Shown: positions 1 to 8,799 of the stretch, piece by piece | Position numbering within the stretch: the stretch's first letter is position 1 | Layout: every line of letters starts with the position of its first letter | Assembly (NCBI GenBank): GCA_016868375.1 | Contig: VGHA01000017.1 | Span: 1 to 46,016, forward strand | Source: Betaproteobacteria bacterium | Lineage (GTDB): Bacteria > Pseudomonadota > Gammaproteobacteria > Burkholderiales > Burkholderiaceae_E | DNA length: 46,016 nucleotides | Direction: 5' to 3' | Translations under genes and position numbers: made by a program | The notes under the pieces: model-generated | Databases searched by the model: none | The model's input: the letters and a program-made list of their open reading frames with translations, nothing else | Told to the model about the DNA's origin: nothing

Positions 1-2
1 AG

Positions 3-113
3 GTGCCGCGGTTCGTGCGCCTTGTTGAGGACTTCCCGCGCACCACCACCGGCAAGATTCAGCGCTTCGTGCTGCAGCGCGAGGCTAGAGAGACACTGGC
101 GAACAAAGCATAA
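3..113 (+). CDS. Acyl-CoA synthetase (AMP-binding enzyme), C-terminal end
   Basis: The last 36 residues of a protein whose start lies outside the window. The tail reads VEDFPRTTTGKIQRFVLQ, the A10-type motif of the ANL superfamily: PRTxTGKIQR contains the catalytic lysine of the adenylation half-reaction. Such enzymes activate carboxylic acids with ATP and load them on CoA. It lies on the same strand as, and 140 bp ahead of, a TRAP transporter, so it may activate the imported acid; that link is inference. The substrate cannot be read from this fragment. Confidence 0.85.
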   Translation: MPRFVRLVEDFPRTTTGKIQRFVLQREARETLANKA

Positions 114-253
114 GCCCGCCGGGACAGCCATGGTCAGCCAAGGGTCCTGCGTTTCGCTTCCCGCTATCAGCAACCCCATCCTGCCTGGCGTTTGTGTTGA
201 GGTGCCGGAAGCGGCCACGCGCCGACACAACAACACACCATCGGAGACACTTC

Positions 254-1312
254 ATGAATCGCCTGACCTTATCTCAGGGCACACGCTGGTTGCGCGGCAT
301 CGCGGTTGGTGCCGCAACCTTCTTCGCTGCAGGCGCCGGCGCACAGACGCTGCAGTTCGCCACCGCCTTTCCGGAGTCTGATTTCTCCTCGATACTGGTC
401 AAGCGGTGGACCGAGGGCGTCACCGCAGAAACCGGCGGTCGCATTAAGTTCCGTATTCACTGGGCGGGCAGTCTGGTCGGCAACAAAATGGTAGACGGCA
501 TGCGCGATGGCGTGGTTGACGCCGCCCTGTCCTTCACTCCGTATGTGTCGGGCGAGATCGTTGATCTTGCGCCGATGGACGTGCCCTTCAGTTTTCCAAC
601 CGAGCCCAAGGCGCTGGGCGATTTCAACCGCGATGCATTGCCCATTCTGGATGCGATTTATGAGAAACGCGGATCGCGGGTGGTTGCCGTGCCGCCGGTG
701 CTGCTGCCTGACCCCGTCACCTGTCGCGACCGTTTCGTAAGCAGCCCCGAGCAGTGGAAAGGCGTCAAGATCCGCACAGCGGGTCGCTGGCAGGCCGAAA
801 CGATCAGGCGCTGGGGGGGCAGCCCAACCGTCATTCCCCCAGGCGAGCTTTACACCGCCCTGGATCGCGGCACGGTTGACTGCACGCTCATGATCTATAA
901 CGGCGTGCTGTCGCTCAAGCTTTATGAGCCGGCAAAGTTTGTTACCCGCAACGATCACTCGATTGCCGCCGGCAGCATCAATGTGTCCAATGCGGTGTGG
1001 AACAAACTCTCTGAAGCCGACCGTAAAGTCATGCTCAAGGTGGGGGCTGATGTGGCTCAGTGGGGTATTGCCGAGTACTCGCGCATCTTCGGTGAAACCC
1101 TGAAGCGCCTGGCCGACGCTGGCGCCCGGTTCTGCGTGCCCGATGCCAAGGAGTTTTCGCGTCTGGTTGCAGCGGCCAATGATGTCTTCGAAAAAGAAAT
1201 CACGCCCAAGGCCAGTGCCGACGGCAAAAAACTTATCGAACTCATCAATCGCTACCGTTCTCAGGTGGTCACGCGTCCCACCACAGGCGATACCGCTGTC
1301 TGCCCGTCCTGA
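254..1312 (+). CDS. dctP: TRAP transporter solute-binding protein (DctP family)
   Basis: Periplasmic receptor of a tripartite ATP-independent transporter, 352 aa. The start at 254 is chosen over an upstream in-frame ATG at 194 because it follows a GGAGAC site and begins a clean signal peptide (MNRLTLSQ, hydrophobic GIAVGAATFFAAGAGA, cleavage near AGAQ). Family marks: the FRIHWAGSLVG segment after the first strand, VKIRTAG near residue 170, and the E-x-Y-x-AL-x-x-G-T-V-D signature near residues 200-212. Family knowledge: DctP proteins bind organic acid anions through an arginine and hand them to the DctQM membrane pair, which is encoded directly downstream with a 22-bp gap. The ligand is unknown; the upstream acyl-CoA synthetase fragment hints at a carboxylic acid. 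Confidence 0.93.
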   Translation: MNRLTLSQGTRWLRGIAVGAATFFAAGAGAQTLQFATAFPESDFSSILVKRWTEGVTAETGGRIKFRIHWAGSLVGNKMVDGMRDGVVDAALSFTPYVSGEIVDLAPMDVPFSFPTEPKALGDFNRDALPILDAIYEKRGSRVVAVPPVLLPDPVTCRDRFVSSPEQWKGVKIRTAGRWQAETIRRWGGSPTVIPPGELYTALDRGTVDCTLMIYNGVLSLKLYEPAKFVTRNDHSIAAGSINVSNAVWNKLSEADRKVMLKVGADVAQWGIAEYSRIFGETLKRLADAGARFCVPDAKEFSRLVAAANDVFEKEITPKASADGKKLIELINRYRSQVVTRPTTGDTAVCPS

Positions 1313-1334
1313 TTACCGCTGGAGCACGCGCTAA

Positions 1335-1832
1335 GTGGGCTCGCGATTCGAGCAGGTCGAGGCCTGGGTAGCGCAGATCAATCTGGTCTGCGCCCGGGTC
1401 TCGGGTTGGCTCATTCTGGTGATCGCGCTGCTCTGCTGCTATGGCGTCTTCACCCGCTATGTGCTGGGTGACCCTGACACCTGGTCTTACGAAGTGGCCG
1501 CCTACCTGCTTGCCTTTGTGGTGTATTTCGCAATCGGCAATGCGCTTCAGCAGAACATCCATGTGAGAGTGGATCTGCTCCAGGAACTGTTCCCGGGCCG
1601 TTTCGCACGCATCACCCGCATTGTGGGCGACGCGCTGTGCTTGGCTTTTCTGTGGCTGTTTTTCAGCAAGGTCTGGGCGGTGTTTCACGATTCGCTGGTG
1701 CGTGGTCGCGTCGATGAAACCACGCTGGGCTGGCCAGTCGCCGCCGTGCAGTGGGTCATGCCCTTTGGGGTCGCACTCACGATGCTGGTGCAATTGATCA
1801 TGCTGATCGGCCGCTTCAGACGCCTTTCCTAA
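1335..1832 (+). CDS. dctQ: TRAP transporter small permease (DctQ family)
   Basis: A 165-aa membrane protein with a GTG start at 1335 preceded by GGAG. Four hydrophobic stretches are visible: around residues 18-40 (WLILVIALLCCYGVFTRYVL), 50-68, 93-112 and 135-160. The FTRYVLG...W..E motif after helix 1 is typical of DctQ. DctQ forms the structural partner of the DctM transport subunit in the inner membrane. It sits between dctP and dctM in the usual P-Q-M order with short gaps, so all three are probably cotranscribed. Confidence 0.9.
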   Translation: MGSRFEQVEAWVAQINLVCARVSGWLILVIALLCCYGVFTRYVLGDPDTWSYEVAAYLLAFVVYFAIGNALQQNIHVRVDLLQELFPGRFARITRIVGDALCLAFLWLFFSKVWAVFHDSLVRGRVDETTLGWPVAAVQWVMPFGVALTMLVQLIMLIGRFRRLS

Positions 1833-1846
1833 CCTGGATCCACCCC

Positions 1847-3157
1847 TTGGACTGGTTCGGCCTTGCCCTGATATTGTTTGCGATTCTGGCCGTGCTGCTG
1901 TGTCTGGGCATACCGGTTGCCTTCTCGATGGGTATCGCCGCCAGCGCAATGGTCATTCTGTTCCTGAGCCCCAACATGCTGGTGCAGATGGCTCGGGTTG
2001 GATTTTCGGTGGCCACCAGCGATATTTTTCTGGTCGCACCACTCTTCATCCTGATGGCGGGGCTGGTCTCGCATTCAGACATTGCCCAACGTGCCTATCT
2101 GGCTGCAACCAAGTGGCTTTACTGGGTACCGGGTGCGTTGTCAGTGAGCACGGTTGTCGCCTGCACGGCTTTCGCCGCGATTTCCGGGTCCAGCCCTGCT
2201 ACGGCAGCGGCCATTGGCTATGCGTCGGTGCCCGAGATGATCCGGCACGGCTACTCAAAACGCATCGCGGTCGGTGTGGTGGCAGCAGGCGGCACGCTTG
2301 GCATCTTGATACCGCCCAGCATGGTCATGGTGATCTACGGCATTCTCACCGAGACCTCGATTGGCTCGCTCTTTATCGCAGGCATTCTTCCAGGACTGCT
2401 ACTGGCCGCGATGATGATCGCCTGGGTGATCTTCCGCAGCTTGCGAGATGGCGTGACAACATCGGGAACTCCCCGGGAAATTCCAAGTTGGGCGGAGCGA
2501 CGCGCGTCTCTATCTGGCATCTGGCCGGTGCTGCTTTTATTTGTCATTGTGATGGGGGCAATTTATGCCGGTTTCGCCACCACCACTGAAGCGGCAGCGC
2601 TTGGCGCGATTGGCGCCCTGCTGCTAACCATCTCCAGACCCGACATGCGCCTGAAGGGCCTCAGCACCGTTCTACTGACCACCGCTCAGTCCACCGCCAT
2701 GCTGATGCTGCTCATCATTTTCGGCAGCTTTTTCGGCTTCGTGGTGTCTCGCCTGGGCATCGCGCATGGCATTGTTGAAGCGGTCACGGCGGCGCAGATG
2801 CCGGGCTGGATGGTGCTGAGCCTGTACATCCTTGCGCTTCTGGTACTGGGATGTTTCATGGACCCGGCATCGATGATGGTGATCACACTGCCGCTTGCCT
2901 TTCCCGTACTCAAGGAACTGGGCTACGACCCGATCTGGCTCGGAGTAATCGTTACCATCACCGTCGAAATTGGCATGATCACGCCACCTGTCGGTCTCAA
3001 CCTGTTCGTGCTGAAGGGCATCGTACCCAAGGATGTCTCGATGACCGACATCATTGCCGGTGCGATCCCTTTCGTGGGCGTGCTGATTGCCGGACTGCTC
3101 ATCATCGTGGCATTCCCTGGTATTGCCACCTGGCTGCCAGCGTTGATGAAGCAGTAG
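1847..3157 (+). CDS. dctM: TRAP transporter large permease (DctM family)
   Basis: About 436 aa and very hydrophobic throughout: the 12-TM-type transport subunit that moves substrate with a sodium gradient. The pattern is typical: GIPVAFSMGIAAS at the N terminus, FILMAGLVSHSDIAQR, AAISGSSPATAAAIG, GTLGILIPPSMVMVIYG and, near the C terminus, IGMITPPVGLNLFVLKGI. The start is uncertain. The only in-frame ATG (1751) lies 82 bp inside dctQ and would add a non-family hydrophilic leader. A TTG at 1847, 15 bp after the dctQ stop, gives the expected N terminus (LDWFGLALILFA), though its ribosome site is weak. Last gene of the dctPQM unit. Confidence 0.88.
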   Translation: MDWFGLALILFAILAVLLCLGIPVAFSMGIAASAMVILFLSPNMLVQMARVGFSVATSDIFLVAPLFILMAGLVSHSDIAQRAYLAATKWLYWVPGALSVSTVVACTAFAAISGSSPATAAAIGYASVPEMIRHGYSKRIAVGVVAAGGTLGILIPPSMVMVIYGILTETSIGSLFIAGILPGLLLAAMMIAWVIFRSLRDGVTTSGTPREIPSWAERRASLSGIWPVLLLFVIVMGAIYAGFATTTEAAALGAIGALLLTISRPDMRLKGLSTVLLTTAQSTAMLMLLIIFGSFFGFVVSRLGIAHGIVEAVTAAQMPGWMVLSLYILALLVLGCFMDPASMMVITLPLAFPVLKELGYDPIWLGVIVTITVEIGMITPPVGLNLFVLKGIVPKDVSMTDIIAGAIPFVGVLIAGLLIIVAFPGIATWLPALMKQ

Positions 3158-3202
3158 GTTTCGCCGGTCAAGCCTGCTTGTCATTGTTCCAGGAGCCACT
3201 CA

Positions 3203-3970
3203 ATGAGCAACGATTCGCCCGCTCGCAATCGCGGCGTCATGATGATTACCGGAGGCAGTCGCGGCATTGGCGCAGCCACGGCGCGCCTGGCTGCCGAACG
3301 GGGTTGGACGGTCGCCATCATTTACCGCGACAGACTTCATGATGCGCAAGCGCTCGTCGCAGCCATTACCGCAGAGGGCGGGCGGGCTCAGGCCATTGCA
3401 GCCGATGTGGCCGACGAATCCGAGATCCTGCGCGCGTTTGCCGAGGCGGACCGCATGGGACCGCTCACGGCGCTGGTCAACAACGCTGGCGTCAGCGGGG
3501 GCGCCTCGCGCGTCGAGGCGGTCACCGCAAGCCAGATCGATCAGGTCTTCGCCGTCAACGTGCGCGCCGCCATGCTGTGCGCACGCGAAGCCGTCCGGCG
3601 GATGTCAACGCGTCATGGCGGAAAGGGCGGCGCCATTGTCAACGTCGGCTCGGCAGCCTCGCAGCTTGGCTCGGCGGGCGTATGGGTCCACTACGCAGCA
3701 ACCAAGGGTGCGATCGACACCATGACAATCGGGCTTGCCAAGGAGGTCGCCGCCGAAGGGATTCGCGTCAATTGCGTGCGCCCTGGAATCATCGATACCG
3801 AGATTCATGCCTTTCGCCCGCCGGGTCAGCTTGAGCAAATGGCCAAGGGCGTTCCCATGGCGCGGATCGGTACGCCCGACGAGGTCGCGCAAAGCATTCT
3901 CTGGCTCGCCGATGGGGAGCTGTCGCCCTATGTGACCGCGTCGCTGATCGATGCGCGGGGCGGGTTTTAA
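3203..3970 (+). CDS. SDR family oxidoreductase
   Basis: A 255-aa classical short-chain dehydrogenase/reductase. The Rossmann nucleotide motif TGGSRGIG is at residues 16-23, NNAG near 97-100, the catalytic serine in VNVGSAASQ near 150, and Y-x-x-x-K as YAATK near 163-167. The length is normal for the family. A good ribosome site (AGGAGCC) precedes the ATG. It follows the dctPQM genes by 45 bp on the same strand and may act on the imported compound. The arginine in the first loop (TGGSRGIG) and a downstream YRDR suggest NADP(H), but cofactor and substrate are inferences. Its right end faces a convergent gene 58 bp away with no clear terminator between them. Confidence 0.9.
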   Translation: MSNDSPARNRGVMMITGGSRGIGAATARLAAERGWTVAIIYRDRLHDAQALVAAITAEGGRAQAIAADVADESEILRAFAEADRMGPLTALVNNAGVSGGASRVEAVTASQIDQVFAVNVRAAMLCAREAVRRMSTRHGGKGGAIVNVGSAASQLGSAGVWVHYAATKGAIDTMTIGLAKEVAAEGIRVNCVRPGIIDTEIHAFRPPGQLEQMAKGVPMARIGTPDEVAQSILWLADGELSPYVTASLIDARGGF

Positions 3971-4028
3971 GTTGATGCGCGACGAAGGCCAAGCTGTCTG
4001 ACCCCACTTCAGAGAGTATCGGGGAGCG

Positions 4029-4409
4029 TCACTCAAGCACCATGCGCTGGTCGGAATAAGTGATCCTTACGGTCACAGTGCCCTCGTTCATTGTCCAGCG
4101 GTCGATCGTGTAAGAGCGAACGCCCGTCCTGTGCATCGGATCAGCATCAGCGATAGCCCGGGCCTCTTCAAATGACGAAGCCCGTATGATGACCATCCCC
4201 CGACCTCTTGGCTCTGCGGACTCGGCGCTGAGAGGTCCCGCGCCGAACATGATGCCGCGCCGCTCGAGATCGACCTGATAAGCCAGATGCTCGGGAATCA
4301 CTTTTGCGATGTCCTCCCAGGGAGCGACGGGACGGGTGAAAACGACATAAAAAGTTTTCTTCAGAAACTTGTCGGCATTCGTTACGGGAGAAATGCTCTT
4401 GTCTGACAT
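4029..4409 (-). CDS. YciI-like (YCII-related domain) protein, paralogue 1
   Basis: A 126-aa protein of the YciI/muconolactone-isomerase-like alpha-beta fold. The start at 4409 (MSDKSIS...) is chosen over upstream in-frame codons because it follows AAGGAGT and matches the start of the paralogue at 7085. Marks: the central strand GRGMVIIRA, then EEARAIADADPMHRTGVRS, where the ADPMH segment with Asp and His is the usual conserved pair of YciI proteins. Members are thought to be small enzymes or isomerases of aromatic or dicarbonyl metabolism; no function can be assigned here. It is divergent from the Bug receptor gene at 4509 and shares the 99-bp gap. The paralogue at 7085-7477 is similar over its whole length, notably in the NEGTVT segment near the C terminus. 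Confidence 0.8.
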   Translation of the reverse strand: MSDKSISPVTNADKFLKKTFYVVFTRPVAPWEDIAKVIPEHLAYQVDLERRGIMFGAGPLSAESAEPRGRGMVIIRASSFEEARAIADADPMHRTGVRSYTIDRWTMNEGTVTVRITYSDQRMVLE

Positions 4410-4508
4410 GCTGACTCCTTGTCGCGCGGCTGAAAAGGTTGGATCTGGCCTACGTTGATCTCGCAGAGTACTATCACCCGACAAAAAATTAGTCGATTGG
4501 AGACATGC

Positions 4509-5492
4509 ATGAGTGTTGTGACACAACTTCTCTTTCGCGCGGCCATCCTGCTATCGACCGCGTGCGCCGCCTCAATCGCTGCCGCTCAGTCCGCGGAAGC
4601 GTATCCGAACCGGCCGCTTCGCTTCATCGTCGGTTTCGGGCCCGGTGGCAGCACGGATCTGTTGTCCCGGACACTCGCTAACTTTCTCGCCGAGAAACTG
4701 GGGCAACCGGTGGTGCCCGACCTGAAGACCGGTGCTGCAGGGGCGATTGCGGCAGATATCGTTGCGAAGGCGCCCGCAGACGGGCATACGCTGATCCTAC
4801 TCACCGGTGCACATCCGGTAGTAGGCTCAATGCGTAAGACCTTGCCACATGACGCATTACGCGACTTCTCGTTTGTTTCCACCGTCGTCGCGTATCCGGT
4901 TGCTTTGGTCGTGAGCAACGAATCCCCTTATCGCACCCTGGAGGAACTCCTGGCCAAAGCCCGCACTCGGTCGGGGCAAGTAAGCTTTGCCTCGGCTGGC
5001 GTTGGAAGCGGGCAGCACCTGATTGGCGAGTGGATTGGTGCGATAGCCAATGTCGAGTTCCTGCACGTACCGTTCAGAAGCCAGCCGATGGCACTCACCG
5101 AAATGCTGGCCGGCCGTGTCGACATGATGATCGACACCCTGACCAGCGCGTACCCGCAAATAAAAGGGGGCAAGACGCGCGCGCTCGCAGTGACGACGGC
5201 AGAACGCTCGCCATTTCTCCCTGACGTTCCATCGATTTCAGCAACTGTACCGGGTGTTGAGTTTGCGTCCTGGGCTGGGTTGGCAACCACTGGAGGTACC
5301 CCTCCCGCAACAGTGGCCCGATTGAACGCCCTGGTGCGAGAGTTTCTCAAGTCGCCCGACGTTCTGAAGGTGTTGACCAGCCTCGCCGGGCAGCCCTCGC
5401 CTTCCAGTCCAGACGAGATGCGTGATCTGGTGCAACGCGAGATGGCCCGTTGGACGAGAGTCATTGAATCGCGTGGGATCGAACGACAGTAG
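4509..5492 (+). CDS. Bug/TctC-family tripartite tricarboxylate receptor
   Basis: A 327-aa periplasmic binding protein. The start at 4509 follows GGAGA at 5-nt spacing and opens a signal peptide (AAILLSTACAASIAAAQ). Family marks: YPNRPLRFIVGFGPGGSTD at the mature N terminus, QPVVPDLKTGAAGAIAAD, KAPADGHTL, the FLHVPFRS block around residue 180, and TRALAVTT followed by LPDVPS. Bug proteins are greatly expanded in Burkholderiales and bind carboxylates, usually amides or small acids; many are orphan receptors without TctA/TctB partners, as here. It heads a row of same-strand genes (AraC regulator, AhpD-like, YciI-like, ABC receptor) that look like one catabolic cluster. Confidence 0.92.
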   Translation: MSVVTQLLFRAAILLSTACAASIAAAQSAEAYPNRPLRFIVGFGPGGSTDLLSRTLANFLAEKLGQPVVPDLKTGAAGAIAADIVAKAPADGHTLILLTGAHPVVGSMRKTLPHDALRDFSFVSTVVAYPVALVVSNESPYRTLEELLAKARTRSGQVSFASAGVGSGQHLIGEWIGAIANVEFLHVPFRSQPMALTEMLAGRVDMMIDTLTSAYPQIKGGKTRALAVTTAERSPFLPDVPSISATVPGVEFASWAGLATTGGTPPATVARLNALVREFLKSPDVLKVLTSLAGQPSPSSPDEMRDLVQREMARWTRVIESRGIERQ

Positions 5493-5523
5493 GTTCGCGA
5501 GCTGCACCGTGACCAGGGCCTCG

Positions 5524-6372
5524 GTGGATGAAATCGGCACGCTGCTCGACGCGCTGTCGCTCCAGAGCAGCATTTTTTACGCTGGCGCGTTATGTGGCAG
5601 ACATGACTTCCGCCGGGACGGCAACTGCGGGCATCTTCACGTCGTCCAGTCGGGACGGTTGGTGATTGAACGTCGCGACCGCCAAGCCATATCCATCACC
5701 CGGCCATCGCTGGTTTTTTTCCCTTATCACGCCGAGCACTCCTTAGGCGCAGTGGAGATCGACGGTCCGTCGGTGATTTGTGGGACAGTCGAATTTGCTG
5801 CGGGTGCCTCATGGATGCTTGCCGAAATCCTTCCGGAAATGATCCTGCTACCGATTGGCGCCAGCAGCGGAATCGAAGCCTTGCTTGCATTGATGGTGAC
5901 GGAACTCGCGAGCGACGGACCCGGACGACAGGCGATGCTTGATCGGCTCGGAGAAGCCCTGATTGTCGCGGCGGTGAGGGACTACGCCGTCTCCACTCCG
6001 ATTGACCTGGGCGTCTTCCGAGGTGTCTCCGATCCCTTGGTTGCTATGGCGCTGAAAGCGCTTCACGCTGAGCCTGATGGCGAGTGGACAGTTGAGCGAA
6101 TGGCACAGGTCTGTGGGATGTCGCGCGCCAGATTCGCCGATCGCTTCCGGCGGGTTGCGAAGATGACGCCTTTGGCGTACCTGACAAGACTACGCATTGG
6201 TCGGGCCCAGGACCTTTTAATGGAAGGACACCCACCCAAGCGCGTGGCACTTGATGTGGGCTATTCCAGCGTCAGCGCCTTCAGCCGCGTCTTCAGCCGT
6301 ATCGTGGGCTGCCCACCCGGTGAGTGGGTGCGGCAGATCCGACTGCGAGACATGCTCAAGAGTCCTGGTTAA
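5524..6372 (+). CDS. AraC-family transcriptional regulator
   Basis: About 282 aa: an N-terminal cupin-like sensor (residues about 5-170, with HLHVVQSGRLVIE and a FFPYHAEH segment) and a C-terminal double helix-turn-helix (WTVERMAQVCGMSRARFADRF and the second HTH ending VALDVGYSSVSAFSRVFSR, then the usual GCPPGEW). The closest family type is the AraC group with a cupin_6 N-terminal domain. The start is uncertain: GTG 5524 gives the expected DEIGTLLDAL beginning; GTG 5473 would overlap the upstream receptor gene by 20 bp. It probably controls the neighbouring receptor, AhpD-like and YciI-like genes, judged by position only. Confidence 0.9.
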   Translation: MDEIGTLLDALSLQSSIFYAGALCGRHDFRRDGNCGHLHVVQSGRLVIERRDRQAISITRPSLVFFPYHAEHSLGAVEIDGPSVICGTVEFAAGASWMLAEILPEMILLPIGASSGIEALLALMVTELASDGPGRQAMLDRLGEALIVAAVRDYAVSTPIDLGVFRGVSDPLVAMALKALHAEPDGEWTVERMAQVCGMSRARFADRFRRVAKMTPLAYLTRLRIGRAQDLLMEGHPPKRVALDVGYSSVSAFSRVFSRIVGCPPGEWVRQIRLRDMLKSPG

Positions 6373-6454
6373 GAATTCAAGACGAACAAGCAAACGTCTT
6401 AGAGCGACACAGGGCTATCCTCTCCGTTCGCTATCGAAAGGAGTCGGGTGAACC

Positions 6455-7048
6455 ATGTCTGAGCGAGTATCGCCTCTAACCAAGGAACACGTTCCGGAGC
6501 TCGCAGAAGGGTTCCGCAAGATCGAAGCGATCCTGGGCTTTGTTCCCAATAGCAATCTCATCATGGCGCGTCACCCCGCCTTGCTCCAGTCGTTCCAGCG
6601 CCTGGCAGTGGCGGCGCTTGACCCCGTGAAGGTGGATCGGCCTACCAAAATGCTGGCGGCACACATGACGAGCCGCGCTGCCGGTTGCGGATACTGCATC
6701 GCCCATACGGGCCACGTAGTGGAAAAGCTTGGAGTTCCGGCAGCAAAGCTAGAATCGATCTGGGAGTACGAACACAGCGATTTGTTCACCCCAGCAGAAC
6801 GGGCGGTACTGGATTTCGCACGAGCCGCTGCGTTGGTTCCTAACGCAGTAAGTGACGCCATGTTCGACGAACTGAAACGGTTCTTCGATGAAGATCAAAT
6901 TGTCGAGCTGGTGGGTGTCGTGGCGCTCTACGGATTTCTCAATCGCTGGAATGACACGCTGGCGACAGAACTCGAGCGAAGTCCACTTGAGTTCGCTCGG
7001 CGCCAGAAAAATATCGTACCCAATCAACTTTCCAAGCACACCCGCTGA
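6455..7048 (+). CDS. Carboxymuconolactone decarboxylase/AhpD-like protein
   Basis: A 197-aa all-helical protein of the AhpD-like superfamily. The redox motif is visible near residue 75-82: AAGCGYCIAHTGH, that is C-x-x-C followed by the histidine three residues later, as in AhpD and peroxidase-related alkylhydroperoxidases. The rest (RAVLDFARAAALVPNAVSD, then VELVGVVALYGFLNRWND) matches the CMD domain. Such proteins act as thiol peroxidase partners or as decarboxylases; the CxxC form points to the redox type. It has a ribosome site (AAAGGAG) 14 nt upstream and is followed 36 bp later by a YciI-like gene, which suggests one transcript. Confidence 0.87.
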   Translation: MSERVSPLTKEHVPELAEGFRKIEAILGFVPNSNLIMARHPALLQSFQRLAVAALDPVKVDRPTKMLAAHMTSRAAGCGYCIAHTGHVVEKLGVPAAKLESIWEYEHSDLFTPAERAVLDFARAAALVPNAVSDAMFDELKRFFDEDQIVELVGVVALYGFLNRWNDTLATELERSPLEFARRQKNIVPNQLSKHTR

Positions 7049-7084
7049 TTCAAGTCGCATGACCCCATCCGAAAGGAAATTCCA

Positions 7085-7477
7085 ATGAGCGAACCTAAAG
7101 TCACGAAGGCAGACATCCTCTCGGCATGCGAGGGAATGCTTCGAAAAAATCTCTATGTTGTGGCCACGACCCCGACAAACGGATTGGGTCCCGTCATGGC
7201 AAACCTCGAGCCACATCTCAAATATCAGATCAGCCTTGAAGAGCGCAGCGTGATGTTTGGTGCTGGTCCTCTGTTTCTCGATAACGAGATCGATTGGGCT
7301 GGCGAAGGTATGGTGATCATCCGCGCTGAATCTCTTGCTGAGGCAACAAGTATCGCCGCAGCTGATCCGATGCACAGCAGTGGCGCTCGGTCATTTACCG
7401 TCCGCCCCTGGTTGTTAAACGAAGGCACTGTGACGCTCCGGGTTCGATATTCCAACGGTTCACGCGAGGTGATTTGA
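7085..7477 (+). CDS. YciI-like protein, paralogue 2
   Basis: A 130-aa protein clearly related to the product of 4029-4409: both share MFGAGPL, GMVIIRA, AxADPMH and NEGTVT in the same order, so the cluster holds a diverged duplicate pair. The ADPMH segment carries the conserved Asp and His of YciI proteins. No signal peptide. It ends one base before the ATG of the next gene (7479), so translation of the two is likely coupled. Function unknown; a role in turnover of the compound bound by the neighbouring receptors is inference. Confidence 0.78.
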   Translation: MSEPKVTKADILSACEGMLRKNLYVVATTPTNGLGPVMANLEPHLKYQISLEERSVMFGAGPLFLDNEIDWAGEGMVIIRAESLAEATSIAAADPMHSSGARSFTVRPWLLNEGTVTLRVRYSNGSREVI

Positions 7478-7478
7478 A

Positions 7479-8693
7479 ATGCCGTCAAATCCAAATTCTC
7501 CAACCGCCCTTCGCCGGAAACTGCTTGTCCTGGGCGCTACGCTTCCGCCCGCATCGCTCCTGCAGGCCCAATCCAGTCAGCCGATTCGTATCGGCAGTTC
7601 GTTAGCCCTCACCGGGCCACTGTCCTCTGCGGGAATGCTGCACAAGATAGCGGGTGAAATTTATGTCGAAACATTGAACAGTCGCGGCGGTCTGCTGGGG
7701 CGCCAGATTGAATGGGTTGTCAAAGACGACCAGTCCAAACCGGACCTCGCCAGAACGCTTTACGAGCAACTGGTAACGGTCACCAAGGCCGACCTGCTAC
7801 TGGGACCTTATGGCACGGCGAACATCCTTGCCGCGATTGGTGTGGCCCAGCGCTATCGCAAGCTGCTCATCCACCATAGTTTCGGCATCCCGCATCTTGC
7901 CAAGTACGAATTGCAGTTCCCTGCGTGGGGCATTGGACACGTGCCGGAAACCACTTTCCCAAAAACCGTCTTCGATGCTCTGGCCGCTACCGCTAAGCCA
8001 CCCAAGACAATCGCCATCGTCACCAGCAAATTTCCCTCAGCGCACTTTCTGTCCGTTGGGGCCCGCGCAGTCGCAAAAAATCGCGGATTGAATGAATTAC
8101 TCTATCTTGAGTGGGAATTTGGGAATCGTGACTTTGGCGCGGTAGCGTCCCGTTTGAAGGCAGCCAACCCTGACGTGATTTGGGTTGGCTCGATCGGGTT
8201 AGAGGGAAGCCTTCTGATCGATGCCTGCAAGCGGATCGATTATTTCCCGCCCCTTCACGTTCATCTGTATCCCGCGCCGCAGCCCATGGCCAAGTCGCCG
8301 GATACTCAAGGGGCGCTCGCTGCCGCGCTGTTCGAGGCGCACGCGCCATTTACCGACAGCCCATTAGTACGCGAATTTGTCGCAAAATTCGCGGAGCGTG
8401 CCGAGCAGGCCAAGCTGCCAGACAACACGGTCGAAACACAGGCGGCGGCATCTTACGTAGCTTGGCAGATGTTTGAAGCTGCAATACGGGCGACCAAGAG
8501 CATTGACGATCTCACGCTAGCCGAGTGGTTCAAGAAGAACACGATGGATTCGATTGTGGGCAAGCTTCGATTTGACGGCCCTAACAACTATGGCGATGAT
8601 CACCTGCGCCTGAAGCAGGTTCAAAACGGTAAATGGGTCATAGTCTGGCCGCGTGAATATGCTCCGCCAGGTACGCAACTCATCGTCAAATAG
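7479..8693 (+). CDS. ABC-type branched-chain amino-acid-like substrate-binding protein
   Basis: A 404-aa periplasmic receptor of the Leu/Ile/Val-binding type (Peripla_BP_6). The N terminus carries an RRKLLVLGATL segment (a basic pair then a hydrophobic stretch) ending near LLQAQ. The mature protein begins QPIRIGSSLALTGPLS, followed by LNSRGGLLGRQIEWVVKDDQS and LLLGPYGT, all standard. Urea/amide- and aromatic-acid-binding members share this build. No cognate permease or ATPase gene lies in the window, so the partner must be elsewhere. It starts one base after the stop of the YciI-like gene. Confidence 0.9.
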   Translation: MPSNPNSPTALRRKLLVLGATLPPASLLQAQSSQPIRIGSSLALTGPLSSAGMLHKIAGEIYVETLNSRGGLLGRQIEWVVKDDQSKPDLARTLYEQLVTVTKADLLLGPYGTANILAAIGVAQRYRKLLIHHSFGIPHLAKYELQFPAWGIGHVPETTFPKTVFDALAATAKPPKTIAIVTSKFPSAHFLSVGARAVAKNRGLNELLYLEWEFGNRDFGAVASRLKAANPDVIWVGSIGLEGSLLIDACKRIDYFPPLHVHLYPAPQPMAKSPDTQGALAAALFEAHAPFTDSPLVREFVAKFAERAEQAKLPDNTVETQAAASYVAWQMFEAAIRATKSIDDLTLAEWFKKNTMDSIVGKLRFDGPNNYGDDHLRLKQVQNGKWVIVWPREYAPPGTQLIVK

Positions 8694-8799
8694 CTTGCCG
8701 TCGCGACTTTCAGACTCCACCAGTACCGCCGTAGCAGGCGGTACGGTTGTTACCCGGGTCAATCGCATTCTCAAGTTGGCATCAGCCTCTGATCGTTGA

